A DNA stretch of 26,507 bases from a virus (IMGVR_UViG_3300036828_000509:1-26507); one strand, 5' to 3'. Positions 7,124 through 15,495 are shown, counted from the stretch's first letter. A program made the numbers and translations. Notes: generated by a model from the sequence alone, not told the origin.

Positions 7124-7564
7124 ATGGCCTTTCAGTTCACACCTCCTGGAGTTCTGAATAGGCTCCGGGCCTCTGTCACCTATAGTGACTTTCCACAACT
7201 TAACGTAACATCGGCCTTTCTGACAACAGAAGGAATCAGGTTGGCTTTAGAAGGGAATGCCACAGACTTACTCCCGGCTATGGTCAGTTTGGTGAGTAGC
7301 CCGGCACCATATTTGTCAGCATCATTAACTATGTCTCTTGTGCGGAGTTCAACATTAGCGTCACTCTATAAACTTCAAATCGAAGATACAACGCTCATGG
7401 GACTTGTCACCATTTGGCCTGATACCGATGTGCTAACACCTTTTGTGCTGAATAATGTGGCATTAGAAAGTGTCCGAGAAATGGCTATGGCTGGAATGGA
7501 AGCAGCGATGGTTGTAACTGCACGCGGATACTATAATGTCAATACAGGGTTCTTTGGAACCTAA
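7124..7564 (+). CDS. Probable tail tube protein
   Basis: 146 residues, placed 11 bases after the sheath stop with GGAG upstream of its ATG. Tube proteins of contractile tails are about this long and usually follow the sheath. The sequence has a beta-rich pattern with a helix near the C-terminus: PQLNVTSAFLTTEGIRLALE, LSASLTMSLVRSSTLASLYK, TLMGLVTIWPDTDVLTPFVL, then VRGMAM-like helix residues ESVREMAMAGMEAAMVVTAR. The ending GYYNVNTGFFGT looks like an inter-ring contact tail. It would stack in hexameric rings and form the DNA channel. No catalytic motif is expected. The assignment rests mainly on order and size. Confidence 0.7.
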   Translation: MAFQFTPPGVLNRLRASVTYSDFPQLNVTSAFLTTEGIRLALEGNATDLLPAMVSLVSSPAPYLSASLTMSLVRSSTLASLYKLQIEDTTLMGLVTIWPDTDVLTPFVLNNVALESVREMAMAGMEAAMVVTARGYYNVNTGFFGT

Positions 7565-7575
7565 GGGAGTAAAGT

Positions 7576-8163
7576 ATGGCAGAAGTCAAGCTTAATCGGA
7601 AGTTAGATCTGGTAATGAATGTAGAGTCAGAAGATGGTAAAACTATCTACGTTCATTCTACTCCTATTAGCCGGGAGGTCTTTGAGGATAACTTTCTTTC
7701 CATATCTCGGGCATTCACGGCCGTTTACACAAACGGCCTCGGTCCGGTAACGGGGCCGCGAGTAGCGGCCCTTTTGCTAAAGCAAGAAGCTCAAACCCTC
7801 GGTATATGGGAACGCACTCAACAGTCCCTGATGGCAGAAATCTACCGATTAACAAATGTTATCGTGCCAAGTGACAATGGTTGGGAATCTATCCCATTTG
7901 ATGTAGCAAAGAAGCGTGGAATATTGTCGGACGATAAAGCGTCGGAGGTGGAAAACTGCATCGTATATTTTACATGCGCCTCGTCAATTCATCTGAAAGC
8001 GGAGTTGACGGTGGCGATGGAAGGCTTGAGCACACTCTGGGGCGCGCAAACTACATCATTGAATGCTACGGAATATACCCGTTCTTTGCAGACATTGACT
8101 CGGGCAGAGAGTACTGGCGAGAAGACGAAAATGGCAGTGAATCAATCATCCAATCCTGTTTAA
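7576..8163 (+). CDS. Probable tail assembly chaperone, first frame
   Basis: 195 residues, with GGGAGTAAAGT before the ATG as a good ribosome site. The gene directly before a tape-measure gene usually makes a chaperone that coats the tape measure during tail assembly and is absent from the finished particle. The N-terminal part is a beta domain (KLDLVMNVESEDGKTIYVHS, then TPISREVFEDNFLSISRAFT). It is followed by helices through residue 160 and a probably loose end (STGEKTKMAVNQSSNPV). A second frame overlaps its last 190 bases or so and runs up to the tape-measure start, as in G/GT-type pairs. Two GC-rich hairpins lie within codons 48-67. The call is by context; no specific motif is diagnostic. 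Confidence 0.65.
   Translation: MAEVKLNRKLDLVMNVESEDGKTIYVHSTPISREVFEDNFLSISRAFTAVYTNGLGPVTGPRVAALLLKQEAQTLGIWERTQQSLMAEIYRLTNVIVPSDNGWESIPFDVAKKRGILSDDKASEVENCIVYFTCASSIHLKAELTVAMEGLSTLWGAQTTSLNATEYTRSLQTLTRAESTGEKTKMAVNQSSNPV
7719..7775 (+). terminator. Two hairpins inside the chaperone gene, the second terminator-like
   Basis: Hairpin 1: GGCCGTTT (7719-7726), loop ACAC, AAACGGCC (7731-7738). Hairpin 2: GGGCCGC (7753-7759), loop GAGTA, GCGGCCC (7765-7771), followed by TTTT (7772-7775). The all-GC stem plus T run is the classic intrinsic-terminator shape, though the T run is short and it lies inside a coding frame. It may lower transcription of the distal genes or only fold the RNA. Confidence 0.35.
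7968..8011 (+). promoter_or_regulatory. Candidate -1 frameshift signal
   Basis: In the first frame the codons read TAT TTT ACA, and the run TTTT (7968-7971) lets the Phe codon re-pair one base back. Six bases beyond ACA begins a possible 10-bp stem, 7981-7990 with 8002-8011, including two G-U pairs and an 11-base loop. The heptamer is not of the standard X-XXY-YYZ kind, because ACA cannot re-pair well on TAC. A shift here would enter the frame that is open from 7938 to 8279. Confidence 0.3.
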
Positions 8164-8279
8164 CATGGTTGATGGATGAGGGGTTCAAAGCCTTCTTTGA
8201 CCAGTTCGAAATGTCGTGGCCGCATAACTCCCGGTTAGAGTGGCAACAGCGATACATGATCGCTCTTTGGAAAGCCTAG
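7974..8279 (+). CDS. Probable tail assembly chaperone, second frame
   Basis: The frame is -1 relative to the gene at 7576, open from 7938, and contains 101 residues from the ATG at 7974. Its C-terminal part looks like real protein: IIECYGIYPFFADIDSGREY, then helices ending SRLEWQQRYMIALWKA. The ATG has no ribosome site before it and no better start is visible, so expression as a frameshift fusion with the first frame is likely. Slipping at 7968-7971 would give about 234 residues. Its stop TAG (8277-8279) directly precedes the tape-measure ATG. In G/GT-type systems the fusion form links the chaperone to the tape measure and tube. Independent start by coupling is the alternative. Confidence 0.55.
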   Translation: MRLVNSSESGVDGGDGRLEHTLGRANYIIECYGIYPFFADIDSGREYWREDENGSESIIQSCLTWLMDEGFKAFFDQFEMSWPHNSRLEWQQRYMIALWKA

Positions 8280-11102
8280 ATGGCTAACGTCCAAATCACT
8301 GTCCCAACAAGTTTCTTCCGTAACATGAACCAGTTCATGGTGAATGTGCAGAAGATGCAACAGTTGACGACTCAACTCCAACAATCTACGCAAAGATTAC
8401 CGGCGGCACAGAGTCTTTACCGTGCTCATCATTCTACCGTAAGTCAAATGGGGCGGTTGCTCCAAGTCTTGCGTAAAACATCCGCAAGTTTTCAAAGTGC
8501 CATGAGCTCTATTGTAACTGCTATGGGACCTCTTGGTAGGATGTTTTTGCGAGGTATGACTATAGCTTCTTCAGTACTTGGTGGCATCATTGGTGTGACC
8601 GTAACAGTGGGGACTTTTGCAGTCTCTGCTGCTTTTGCTGCGGCTGGATGGTCTAAGTGGTTATGGAATAAGATGGTTGATCTTGGTGATTCCATGCTGC
8701 AAGATTTTTTGTTTGCATCAGGAACATTATCAACTATTGGTGGAGTAAGAGCATTTGGAGCGGCTTTCGGTAGGCTACCAGAAGATCCTGGAATTCTGCC
8801 TAATATTGCACAGGCTCGTGGTTCAGTTGCATCTAGACAATCAATGGCTCTACAATTGTTAGGAGTTAAACGAGCCAAGGATACTGCTGATATTGCTGTA
8901 TATGCAAGTCTTGCGGCTGCTCGATTCATGAAATCCCAAGCCAGAGGTAATGAACTGGCTATGGCCGAAGCCTTTGGTTTGACTGCTCTTTTCAGTCCAC
9001 AATATCTAATTGCATTGCGGAATATTGATGAAAAAGAACTTGCAGAAATGGCAAGATTATATGAATCATATAAAGGGCAAATGAAAATTTCAGATAAGGC
9101 TAAACAGGGTTGGATAGAATTCTCTCTTATAGTAAAGGGAATGTGGGCGAAGATTGAAACGGTTATTGCTAATGAGCTTGCCAATCCTAATTCAGACTTC
9201 ACGAAAGCAGTTTCTGATTTGAGTAAGAGTCTTGTGCATTTTTTCCAGGTACTTGTGAAAGCACCTATTACAGATGCCATTATAAAGAAGCTAGGACAGT
9301 ATATTGATGAATTTTCACAATGGCTAAAGAGACCAGAAACCGCAAAAGCAATCGATGAGTTTATTGCGGATTTAAAGGATACGGTTAAGCATATAATAGA
9401 CGCAATTCGTTATTTGAAACAGATTATCGATATGTTTCGAGGGACACAGCATCAGTACACTGGTAGAAGAAGGCTCGCCGAACGATTAGGAATAGATAAA
9501 GGAGTGCGTGCTATTTCGGGACCAACATTCCGTCCTGGAGTTGGTCCAGGCCCACGGGGACGGGAGCAAGAAAGACAAACTCGACCATTTGTTTCTAATG
9601 TGCCAAGGGGTCCCAGTGGCGAAATGCCTAAAGGTGGGATTCGTCGATACACAGGTCCAGCTTACCCACGTATTCATGCACCTCCAGTAAGAGAAAGTTC
9701 GACCGGATTACGTGCGCCAACCAAACCGAGTGAAGCACCTGAAACTACTGAAGCAGCAACTAAAGGAGGCTTTGTTCGTGGTAGTGGTATCGTGGATAGA
9801 TCATCAATTGCTAAAGAATTACAGGATAAACCATGGCTTCGCCAAAGAGCTATGGAAATTGCAGCAAATGAGGAAGGGACTAACCAACATGGGACTCAAA
9901 TGATAATCGAGTCCGCAATGAACCGTGCGCAGGTTCGTGGTACATCTTTGGAAAAGGAACTTAGATGGACTTCTGAAGGTGGCTATTATGATGATGCTAG
10001 AGGCCATGGCCGAGCAGTAGCGACAGCGGCAAGTCCTCAAGGTAAAGCTATCCTTGGTCGTTCATTTGATAATGCTTTGGGTGGAAGCAATTTATCTGAA
10101 TATGCAACAGACAACTCATCAGGAGATATGGCTGCAAGAGAAGCAGCATCTGGTAAATTTAAGTTTATCAAGAAAACACCGCAAGGTGATTATATGTTTT
10201 CACCCGGTAGTGCGGAATCAAATCTCGTTCCGAAATATGATAGATGGTTGGCTAAACAGAAAGCTAGAACACCGGGGAGTGTAGGTGGATTTACGGTTCA
10301 AGACATTAAGGAAATGGATGGTCCTCCAACTGCTCAGCAACCATCAACTACTACTCCTGCTTTCGCTGGAGATGCTCGATTAAAGACTGTAGGTAACTAT
10401 CAACTAGGTGGCGATCAACGACGTGCTGCACTTATTCAAGCAGCAGGTGAAGCATCTAAAAATCTTCCACCGGGTTGGCGTATTGAAGCTTATTCTGGTC
10501 AACGAAATCAAGGCCCTCACTCATCTGGTGGTGCAGTTGATTTTCGATTGATTGATCCACAGGGTCATAGTCTTCCTAATTATCAAGATCCAAAATACTA
10601 TGGCATTTATGAAAAATTTGCGCAAGATACACATCTAGTTTTGCAGAAGACTAATCCGGAACTTGCTGCTCAGCATCGTTGGGGTGGTTATTTTTCTGGT
10701 GGTCTTGGTCCCGGTGGTACATATGGTGCTATGGATTTAATGCATCAGGACTTTGCCGGTGGTGATTCTCGTATGGCTGCTGGACAATGGAAAACTGGAT
10801 TGCACTCAGAATGGGCTAGAAGGTGGGGTGTTACTGAATCAAGTTCTGGTATTGCTGATAGGGCTAGATCTAACGCAGCTACTTCACAACTATCTCCATC
10901 ATCGGGAAAACCTTCGCAAGAACTGGCAGATGATTGGAAAGATGTTCCGTTACCTTATCAAACTAAAACAGAAATTGAAATTCGTCATCCTATTGACCAT
11001 GTGAAGGTACATAATCATTCTGATGACGATGTGAGTGCCGCTAAGACTTCATCCGATCAAGATAATGGTGAACTTGAGCCTGCCGAAGATCTAACCAAAT
11101 GA
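8280..11102 (+). CDS. Tape measure protein with two probable wall-cutting domains
   Basis: 940 residues, the longest gene here, directly after the chaperone pair. Residues 14-75 are a helical Gln-rich stretch, residues 94-124 are hydrophobic (SVLGGIIGVTVTVGTFAVSA) and could enter the host membrane, and residues 180-390 are helical and paralogous to the gene at 12483. Residues about 519-660 resemble a SleB-type wall hydrolase: AMEIAANEEGTNQHGTQMII with E531/E532 as candidate acid, then ESAMNRA and NLSEYATDNSSGD. Residues about 700-850 resemble a zinc peptidase of the M15 type: H747-x-x-G-x-A-x-D754 in HSSGGAVDF, and D819-x-x-H822 in MDLMHQDF. It would set tail length and open the cell wall on injection. 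Enzyme classes are pattern calls. Confidence 0.75.
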   Translation: MANVQITVPTSFFRNMNQFMVNVQKMQQLTTQLQQSTQRLPAAQSLYRAHHSTVSQMGRLLQVLRKTSASFQSAMSSIVTAMGPLGRMFLRGMTIASSVLGGIIGVTVTVGTFAVSAAFAAAGWSKWLWNKMVDLGDSMLQDFLFASGTLSTIGGVRAFGAAFGRLPEDPGILPNIAQARGSVASRQSMALQLLGVKRAKDTADIAVYASLAAARFMKSQARGNELAMAEAFGLTALFSPQYLIALRNIDEKELAEMARLYESYKGQMKISDKAKQGWIEFSLIVKGMWAKIETVIANELANPNSDFTKAVSDLSKSLVHFFQVLVKAPITDAIIKKLGQYIDEFSQWLKRPETAKAIDEFIADLKDTVKHIIDAIRYLKQIIDMFRGTQHQYTGRRRLAERLGIDKGVRAISGPTFRPGVGPGPRGREQERQTRPFVSNVPRGPSGEMPKGGIRRYTGPAYPRIHAPPVRESSTGLRAPTKPSEAPETTEAATKGGFVRGSGIVDRSSIAKELQDKPWLRQRAMEIAANEEGTNQHGTQMIIESAMNRAQVRGTSLEKELRWTSEGGYYDDARGHGRAVATAASPQGKAILGRSFDNALGGSNLSEYATDNSSGDMAAREAASGKFKFIKKTPQGDYMFSPGSAESNLVPKYDRWLAKQKARTPGSVGGFTVQDIKEMDGPPTAQQPSTTTPAFAGDARLKTVGNYQLGGDQRRAALIQAAGEASKNLPPGWRIEAYSGQRNQGPHSSGGAVDFRLIDPQGHSLPNYQDPKYYGIYEKFAQDTHLVLQKTNPELAAQHRWGGYFSGGLGPGGTYGAMDLMHQDFAGGDSRMAAGQWKTGLHSEWARRWGVTESSSGIADRARSNAATSQLSPSSGKPSQELADDWKDVPLPYQTKTEIEIRHPIDHVKVHNHSDDDVSAAKTSSDQDNGELEPAEDLTK

Positions 11103-12490
11103 GGTATTATAAGATTATCATAGAAGGGGCTCCGCCAGCTTTCAAACCGGCACCGGATGGTTCTACGTGGACATCACAGGCATATGGTAAAAATGATCCT
11201 GGAGCACAACAAATCGAATTTCAGATTGAGGAATGGAATCCACAAGTTGTTAGTCCTGATGCTGTTTTGACTGTACATGGAGTTAGTTGGGAACAGATCA
11301 AGCAATCAGCTAATTTAATCGGTAAGACTATTTTGATTTATGCTGGAATGGCTCCAGGATTGCCTTTAGCCACGTATCAGTCTCGTGTAGCAGGTTTAAT
11401 AGTAGAAGGAAAAATTGCTCGGTGTTGGGGAAACTGGATTGGTACAGAGACATCCATTGGGATGTCTTTTCTACCATCTGGTGTGTACCAAGAAGGAACA
11501 TCAGATTCATCACGACCGGGAACAGGGTCGCCTGCGGGTGGAGGTGGTGATGGAGCGGCTACTCAGCAGTCTGTTCGTGTAAACAGAATAGGATTTCGTT
11601 CAATAGACCAGAGGCCATCTCCACGTGTTCCAACAGTAAGGGCAACGGATGTAGGAGGTGTATTAAGTGAATCTGTTATAGGCCAAGCTTCTTCTACGGT
11701 CGGTGGAATTACGACCATGCTGTTTGGTGGAGGCGGGAGTAACCCGTTAGTTTCACCTTTAAATATTATTCATAATATGATGCCGAATATACCTTTGTCA
11801 TCAGCAATGCAAGAAACTTTATCAAAAGCATTTCCTCAAGCTAATATTAATATGCTCATTTCTTCTGGATTAAAGTTGGCATATCAAGATGCTGGTGTCT
11901 ATCAATCTGTAGAACAGTATATTGGTTATATCAATAAGTTAAGTCATTCTATTCTTGGCGCTAAGAACTATCTTGGTGTGATTATTAGTTCATTTGGTAA
12001 GACGATTAATGTTGGTGATGGAACACAGCCTATTTCTCAAGGACAAGTTACTTATTTAGATTTAATAGGACAGCCGACATGGATTGGTGTCAATATGGTA
12101 AGTCTCAAAACTGTATTGCGTGCTGATTTGCATGTTCAGAGCGAAGTTACAATACCTGAAACATTGATGGGTGTGCAAGCAGACGCTATACTTCCTCTAG
12201 TTCCTGCTTCTGCACAAAGAACAAATTTATCTTTTACAGGGACTTTTATTGTTAGAAGAGTACTGTTCATCGGTGATTTTCGAAATCCTGATGGAGCAAG
12301 TTGGAGCGCAAACTATGAATTAATCCTTAAAGGTGCAACGACTGGACAGAGTGCTACTCCAGAAACTACTCCAACAACTACTGACCAACCACAGACAAAG
12401 ACAGAAATACTTATAAGACCTCCTCCGGGTGGATTTCCCCAGCCACAATCTCGATTTCTAACTCGTAAGGTTCGTAAATATTATGGCTAA
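11099..12490 (+). CDS. Baseplate-type protein between the two tape-measure genes
   Basis: 463 residues, starting in an ATGA overlap with the tape-measure stop. Residues 1-120 look like a beta domain (YYKIIIEGAPPAF, QQIEFQIEEWN, PDAVLTVHGVSWEQIKQSAN, LIGKTILIYAGMAPGLPLAT) followed by GNWIGTE, the kind of entry domain seen in baseplate hub or Dit-like proteins. Residues 130-185 form a Gly/Ser/Pro-rich linker. Residues 235-395 are mixed, with GAKNYLGVIISSFGKTINVG and YLDLIGQPTWIGVNMVSLKT. The C-terminus is Thr/Pro-rich and ends basic (RFLTRKVRKYYG). It probably belongs to the central hub or the tail tip. No enzyme motif seen. The last 8 bases overlap the next gene. Confidence 0.55.
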   Translation: MRYYKIIIEGAPPAFKPAPDGSTWTSQAYGKNDPGAQQIEFQIEEWNPQVVSPDAVLTVHGVSWEQIKQSANLIGKTILIYAGMAPGLPLATYQSRVAGLIVEGKIARCWGNWIGTETSIGMSFLPSGVYQEGTSDSSRPGTGSPAGGGGDGAATQQSVRVNRIGFRSIDQRPSPRVPTVRATDVGGVLSESVIGQASSTVGGITTMLFGGGGSNPLVSPLNIIHNMMPNIPLSSAMQETLSKAFPQANINMLISSGLKLAYQDAGVYQSVEQYIGYINKLSHSILGAKNYLGVIISSFGKTINVGDGTQPISQGQVTYLDLIGQPTWIGVNMVSLKTVLRADLHVQSEVTIPETLMGVQADAILPLVPASAQRTNLSFTGTFIVRRVLFIGDFRNPDGASWSANYELILKGATTGQSATPETTPTTTDQPQTKTEILIRPPPGGFPQPQSRFLTRKVRKYYG

Positions 12491-14135
12491 ACAACCGACC
12501 CTAACAGTCAATGTTAATCAGCAACAATTCCAGCAATTTACGCGGAATTTCAATGCTTTTTCAAATCAGATTAAAGGTCTGAACACCCAATTCGCACAGA
12601 TCAATACACAGTTACAGAAAACCAATATCGCGGCTCGTGCTGCAACTGCTACGATGAATACGTTGCTGAATGCCACGAAAGCAGTAGGAACGCAAGTCGC
12701 CAGTATTACCGGTCATTTCTTAAAGTGGTCTACGATTATTGGAGGTATTACTGCTCTATTAGGAATGGGTGGTGGTCTGTTTGGCATTGAACGATTGGCG
12801 GCTTCTATATTAGCTAAGCGCAGATTAGTTCTAGGACTAGGAGGTGACTACGGACGAACACAAGCCAGTTTGATCTATAGTCAATCCCTGCTGCAAAATC
12901 CACAAAGCGTTCTTCAGAATGTACGAATGGGGATGGGTGGTAGTAAGGATCAGATGACTGCACTGATGTCACTTGGCATTCCATTTGGCACAAAGCAATC
13001 ACCTGAAGAAGTTATGGATCAGGTCCTTGAAAGAGCTTCCAAGATTATGCGGAATGCTCCTAAGGGAACTGAACTCATGGTTGCTCAAGCCTATGGGCTT
13101 GATAAATTAATGGATCCTATGGATCTTTTGCGTTTGTCAACCGAGGAAGGTCGTAAAGAACTTGAGCTAAGAAGACAGCTTATTGAGAAATATAAGGACC
13201 AATTGAAAGTAACTCCTAGAGCCGCAGCGGCATGGTCAGAACTATCTATGCAACTCCATGCCGCAGGGGCTCAAGTAGAATCCTTATTTGGAGAAAAACT
13301 AGCGGATTTAGCGAAACCATTAAAAGATCTGAGTGATGGGTTTGTGCATTTAATTCAGGTTCTAATGCAGAATGAAACAGTTCGGAATCTTATTAAGAAA
13401 TTGGGTGAAGGGATTGAGTGGTTAGCTGAAAAACTTAAAAATTTGACTCAAAAAGAATTAGAAGAGTTTATTGAAGAGATAAGAAAGACGCTACCTTCTA
13501 TGAAAGATTTTAAATCATATATGAAAGAATTCGCTGAAATTATGGAAAAGGTTGTTACTGTATTAAGATTTATTAAAGATTATGTTCCAGGTTCTCAAGC
13601 GGCTGCTGCTCAAGCTACTGGAGCCGGTGGGGTTCATGGTTGGTTACAAAAAAATGTTCCTTGGGCTTCTGATCAAGCTATAAAAGATCTTATTTTTGGA
13701 AAACCATCAACTGCGGCTCCTGCTAATGCTCCTGCTAATGCTCCTACTGCTGCTCCTGCTAATGCTGCGGCTCCTGCTGCTATGTCTCCAGGTGGAGGTG
13801 GTGGATTTCAATTTCCTGGTATAGGCGGCCTTCCTGGGAAAGGTGCCTCATTTCCAGGGGGAATGCCTTCATGGTTATTTGGTGGTATGAACCAAGCTGG
13901 AATAGGAGGAGGAGCTTCAGCTTGGTCTGGTGCCGCTAATAAAATGGCACCTGATTCTTCTTTCGGTGGTCGTTTCGGGAACTGGTCTGGTTCTTCGGAT
14001 ACACCACAGAAGGGTGGTTCTCGTCCTGGACCATTGTCAATGAACAATTGGCAAATGAACAGGACTGCAAATCTCGTAGTACGTAATGTTCCAGGTGCGA
14101 ATGTGTTTATGAGTGCTGCGGGGATGTCTGGGTAA
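12483..14135 (+). CDS. Second tape-measure-like protein, paralogue of the 940-residue one
   Basis: 550 residues. The N-terminal 65 residues are a Gln/Asn-rich helix (QQFQQFTRNFNAFSNQIKGL) like the start of the 8280 gene. Residues 83-110 are hydrophobic (IIGGITALLGMGGGLFGIER). Residues 194-320 align with residues 222-350 of the first protein: KGTELMVAQAYGL against RGNELAMAEAFGL, then DLSDGFVHLIQVL against DLSKSLVHFFQVL, each followed by a shared IKKLG. The C-terminal third is different: Ala/Pro/Asn repeats, then Gly/Ser-rich sequence, with no wall-cutting domain. It may be a second length or channel protein, or a tail-tip plug. The ATG lies 8 bases inside the previous gene, with only AAGG as a weak ribosome site. 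Confidence 0.65.
   Translation: MAKQPTLTVNVNQQQFQQFTRNFNAFSNQIKGLNTQFAQINTQLQKTNIAARAATATMNTLLNATKAVGTQVASITGHFLKWSTIIGGITALLGMGGGLFGIERLAASILAKRRLVLGLGGDYGRTQASLIYSQSLLQNPQSVLQNVRMGMGGSKDQMTALMSLGIPFGTKQSPEEVMDQVLERASKIMRNAPKGTELMVAQAYGLDKLMDPMDLLRLSTEEGRKELELRRQLIEKYKDQLKVTPRAAAAWSELSMQLHAAGAQVESLFGEKLADLAKPLKDLSDGFVHLIQVLMQNETVRNLIKKLGEGIEWLAEKLKNLTQKELEEFIEEIRKTLPSMKDFKSYMKEFAEIMEKVVTVLRFIKDYVPGSQAAAAQATGAGGVHGWLQKNVPWASDQAIKDLIFGKPSTAAPANAPANAPTAAPANAAAPAAMSPGGGGGFQFPGIGGLPGKGASFPGGMPSWLFGGMNQAGIGGGASAWSGAANKMAPDSSFGGRFGNWSGSSDTPQKGGSRPGPLSMNNWQMNRTANLVVRNVPGANVFMSAAGMSG
13716..13781 (+). repeat. Short tandem repeat coding Ala-Pro-Ala-Asn
   Basis: The 12-base unit GCTCCTGCTAAT occurs at 13716, 13728 and 13752, with a changed unit at 13740 and related codons to 13781. 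It encodes a flexible APAN-type linker between the helical and glycine-rich parts of the second tape-measure-like protein. Such repeats easily change copy number. Confidence 0.8.
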
Positions 14136-14962
14136 TGCCTAATTCACAAATACAGCTATCATATCAAGTCTGCCCGATTATCTTGACTGGTGGTATTGCT
14201 GCCCAGATTCCAGGTGGCATGTTACCGATGCTTCATTTATTCAGTTCAGTTGGCGGTAATTCTTTAGCTCTACCTTTTGAAATGAATGATTTAGATGATG
14301 CCTTCGGTGCATTCAATGTCTTACCGGGTGGCACACTCGTAAGTCAGCAGATTGCCAAGTATCCATTTGCGAATCAAGATGTTGCTGCGAATGCTGTAAT
14401 TCGTGAGCCATTAACTCTATCGGTGATAATGGATGCACCGATGCGTGGGCCGAATGCATGGCAAGTCAAGCAAATTGTCATGAGTATGTTGAAAGCAACT
14501 TTGGAGTCTCACAATAATAGTGGAGGAACCTATACGGTCGCAACTCCAGCATGGTTGTATACCAATTTAGTGATGCTTTCTTTAACAGATAATTCTCGTG
14601 GTAATAACTCATTACCTCAGAATGCATGGAGGTTTGATTTTGAAAGACCACTCGTAGCATTAGCTGAACTTCAGGGTTCTCAAAGTAGTCTTATGGGAAA
14701 GTTATCAAATCAAACGCCTACTTCTGGAACACAGACTGGTATCCAACCCGGTCAAACTTCTGGTCAATCACCATTAAGCGAAATGAATATTCCTCTACCT
14801 CTTCCTAATATAGCTGCTCCACAATTATCTTCATTAGCACAAGCAGCCGGAACTCTATTCGGTGGTACTCCTCCAGTTATCAATAGTGCATTGGGATCAT
14901 TCACTGCTAATTTTCCAGCGATAGCGAGCATGGCTCAGTTTCCATTTAATGGTTTTGGCTAG
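14135..14962 (+). CDS. Baseplate hub or Dit-like protein
   Basis: 275 residues beginning in a TAATG overlap. Residues 1-175 look folded: YQVCPIILTGGIAAQIPGGM, then LPFEMNDLDDAFGAFNVLPG, then REPLTLSVIMDAPMRGPNAW and a segment with YTNLVMLSLTDNS and NAWRFDFERPLVAL. The pattern of a strand ending in W-x-F-D-F-x-x-P-L resembles unnamed proteins that precede the baseplate plug in other contractile phages; I recall the pattern but cannot name the family. The C-terminal 90 residues are Thr/Gly/Pro-rich and probably loose (SNQTPTSGTQTGIQPGQTSG). It lies directly before the plug gene and most likely joins tube and baseplate. Confidence 0.55.
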   Translation: MPNSQIQLSYQVCPIILTGGIAAQIPGGMLPMLHLFSSVGGNSLALPFEMNDLDDAFGAFNVLPGGTLVSQQIAKYPFANQDVAANAVIREPLTLSVIMDAPMRGPNAWQVKQIVMSMLKATLESHNNSGGTYTVATPAWLYTNLVMLSLTDNSRGNNSLPQNAWRFDFERPLVALAELQGSQSSLMGKLSNQTPTSGTQTGIQPGQTSGQSPLSEMNIPLPLPNIAAPQLSSLAQAAGTLFGGTPPVINSALGSFTANFPAIASMAQFPFNGFG

Positions 14963-14970
14963 TTTTTCAT

Positions 14971-15495
14971 ATGACAACAATCATCCCATTTCTTCCTTCT
15001 AATCTAAAGGTGCCAACATTTCTTGCCACATTTGATGGAGATACTTATACGGTTAGAGTAACTTGGAATATATCAGCATATAGATATTACATCAATATTT
15101 ATGGAGCAGATGGAAGCTGGATTATTACTGTTCCATTGATTACTACTGCACCGGGGCGACAAATAAATTCAGTAGTCTATGACCCGTTACAACTTCTATT
15201 AACGTTTCAATTGCCTGATCCAGCAGATTGGCCGTTACCTTTATCTCCTGCAGGAACAAATACTAAACCGGGTACGATAGTAGATTACACCATATCTGGA
15301 TTTCAACCGAATACATATAATGGATCATTTAGATGTTTGCAAATTAATCCTACTACATTTTCAACACCAATGGCAAATGATCCAGGTCCGGTAGTCGTGT
15401 ATGGGGTTGTTGATCGACTTTTAAATATGATAAGTAGTGTGTTCCAAACATCTACGTTAGTCTATCGTAATGGGGCATTCGAGATTAATCCATAA
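14971..15495 (+). CDS. Baseplate plug protein (Pam3 gp18-like) with an inserted module
   Basis: 174 residues. Residues 18-56 (ATFDGDTYTVRVTWNISAYR, then YYINIYGADGSWIITVPLI) match the opening of the phage baseplate plug family known from cyanophage Pam3: a F-D-G-x-x-Y-T-x-R-x-x-W lead and a strand ending in D-G-x-x-I. This small protein closes the tube at the baseplate centre. Residues about 64-149 hold extra sequence with DYTISGFQPNTYNGSF and a late G, resembling the segments in the sheath and J-like wedge. The end (STLVYRNGAFEINP) looks complete. No ribosome site is clear before the ATG at 14971, so the exact start is less certain. The next gene is the spike, as expected. Confidence 0.65.
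   Translation: MTTIIPFLPSNLKVPTFLATFDGDTYTVRVTWNISAYRYYINIYGADGSWIITVPLITTAPGRQINSVVYDPLQLLLTFQLPDPADWPLPLSPAGTNTKPGTIVDYTISGFQPNTYNGSFRCLQINPTTFSTPMANDPGPVVVYGVVDRLLNMISSVFQTSTLVYRNGAFEINP

Noticed and set aside
8684-8710. Possible terminator before TTTTTT in the tape-measure gene
   Set aside because: The stem (ATCTTG with CAAGAT) is only 6 bp and AT-rich with a 14-base loop, inside a long coding frame; expected by chance.
8492-9280. 262-residue open frame on the minus strand within the tape measure
   Set aside because: Shadow of an alanine/serine-rich coding frame; no start signal and no recognisable protein features.
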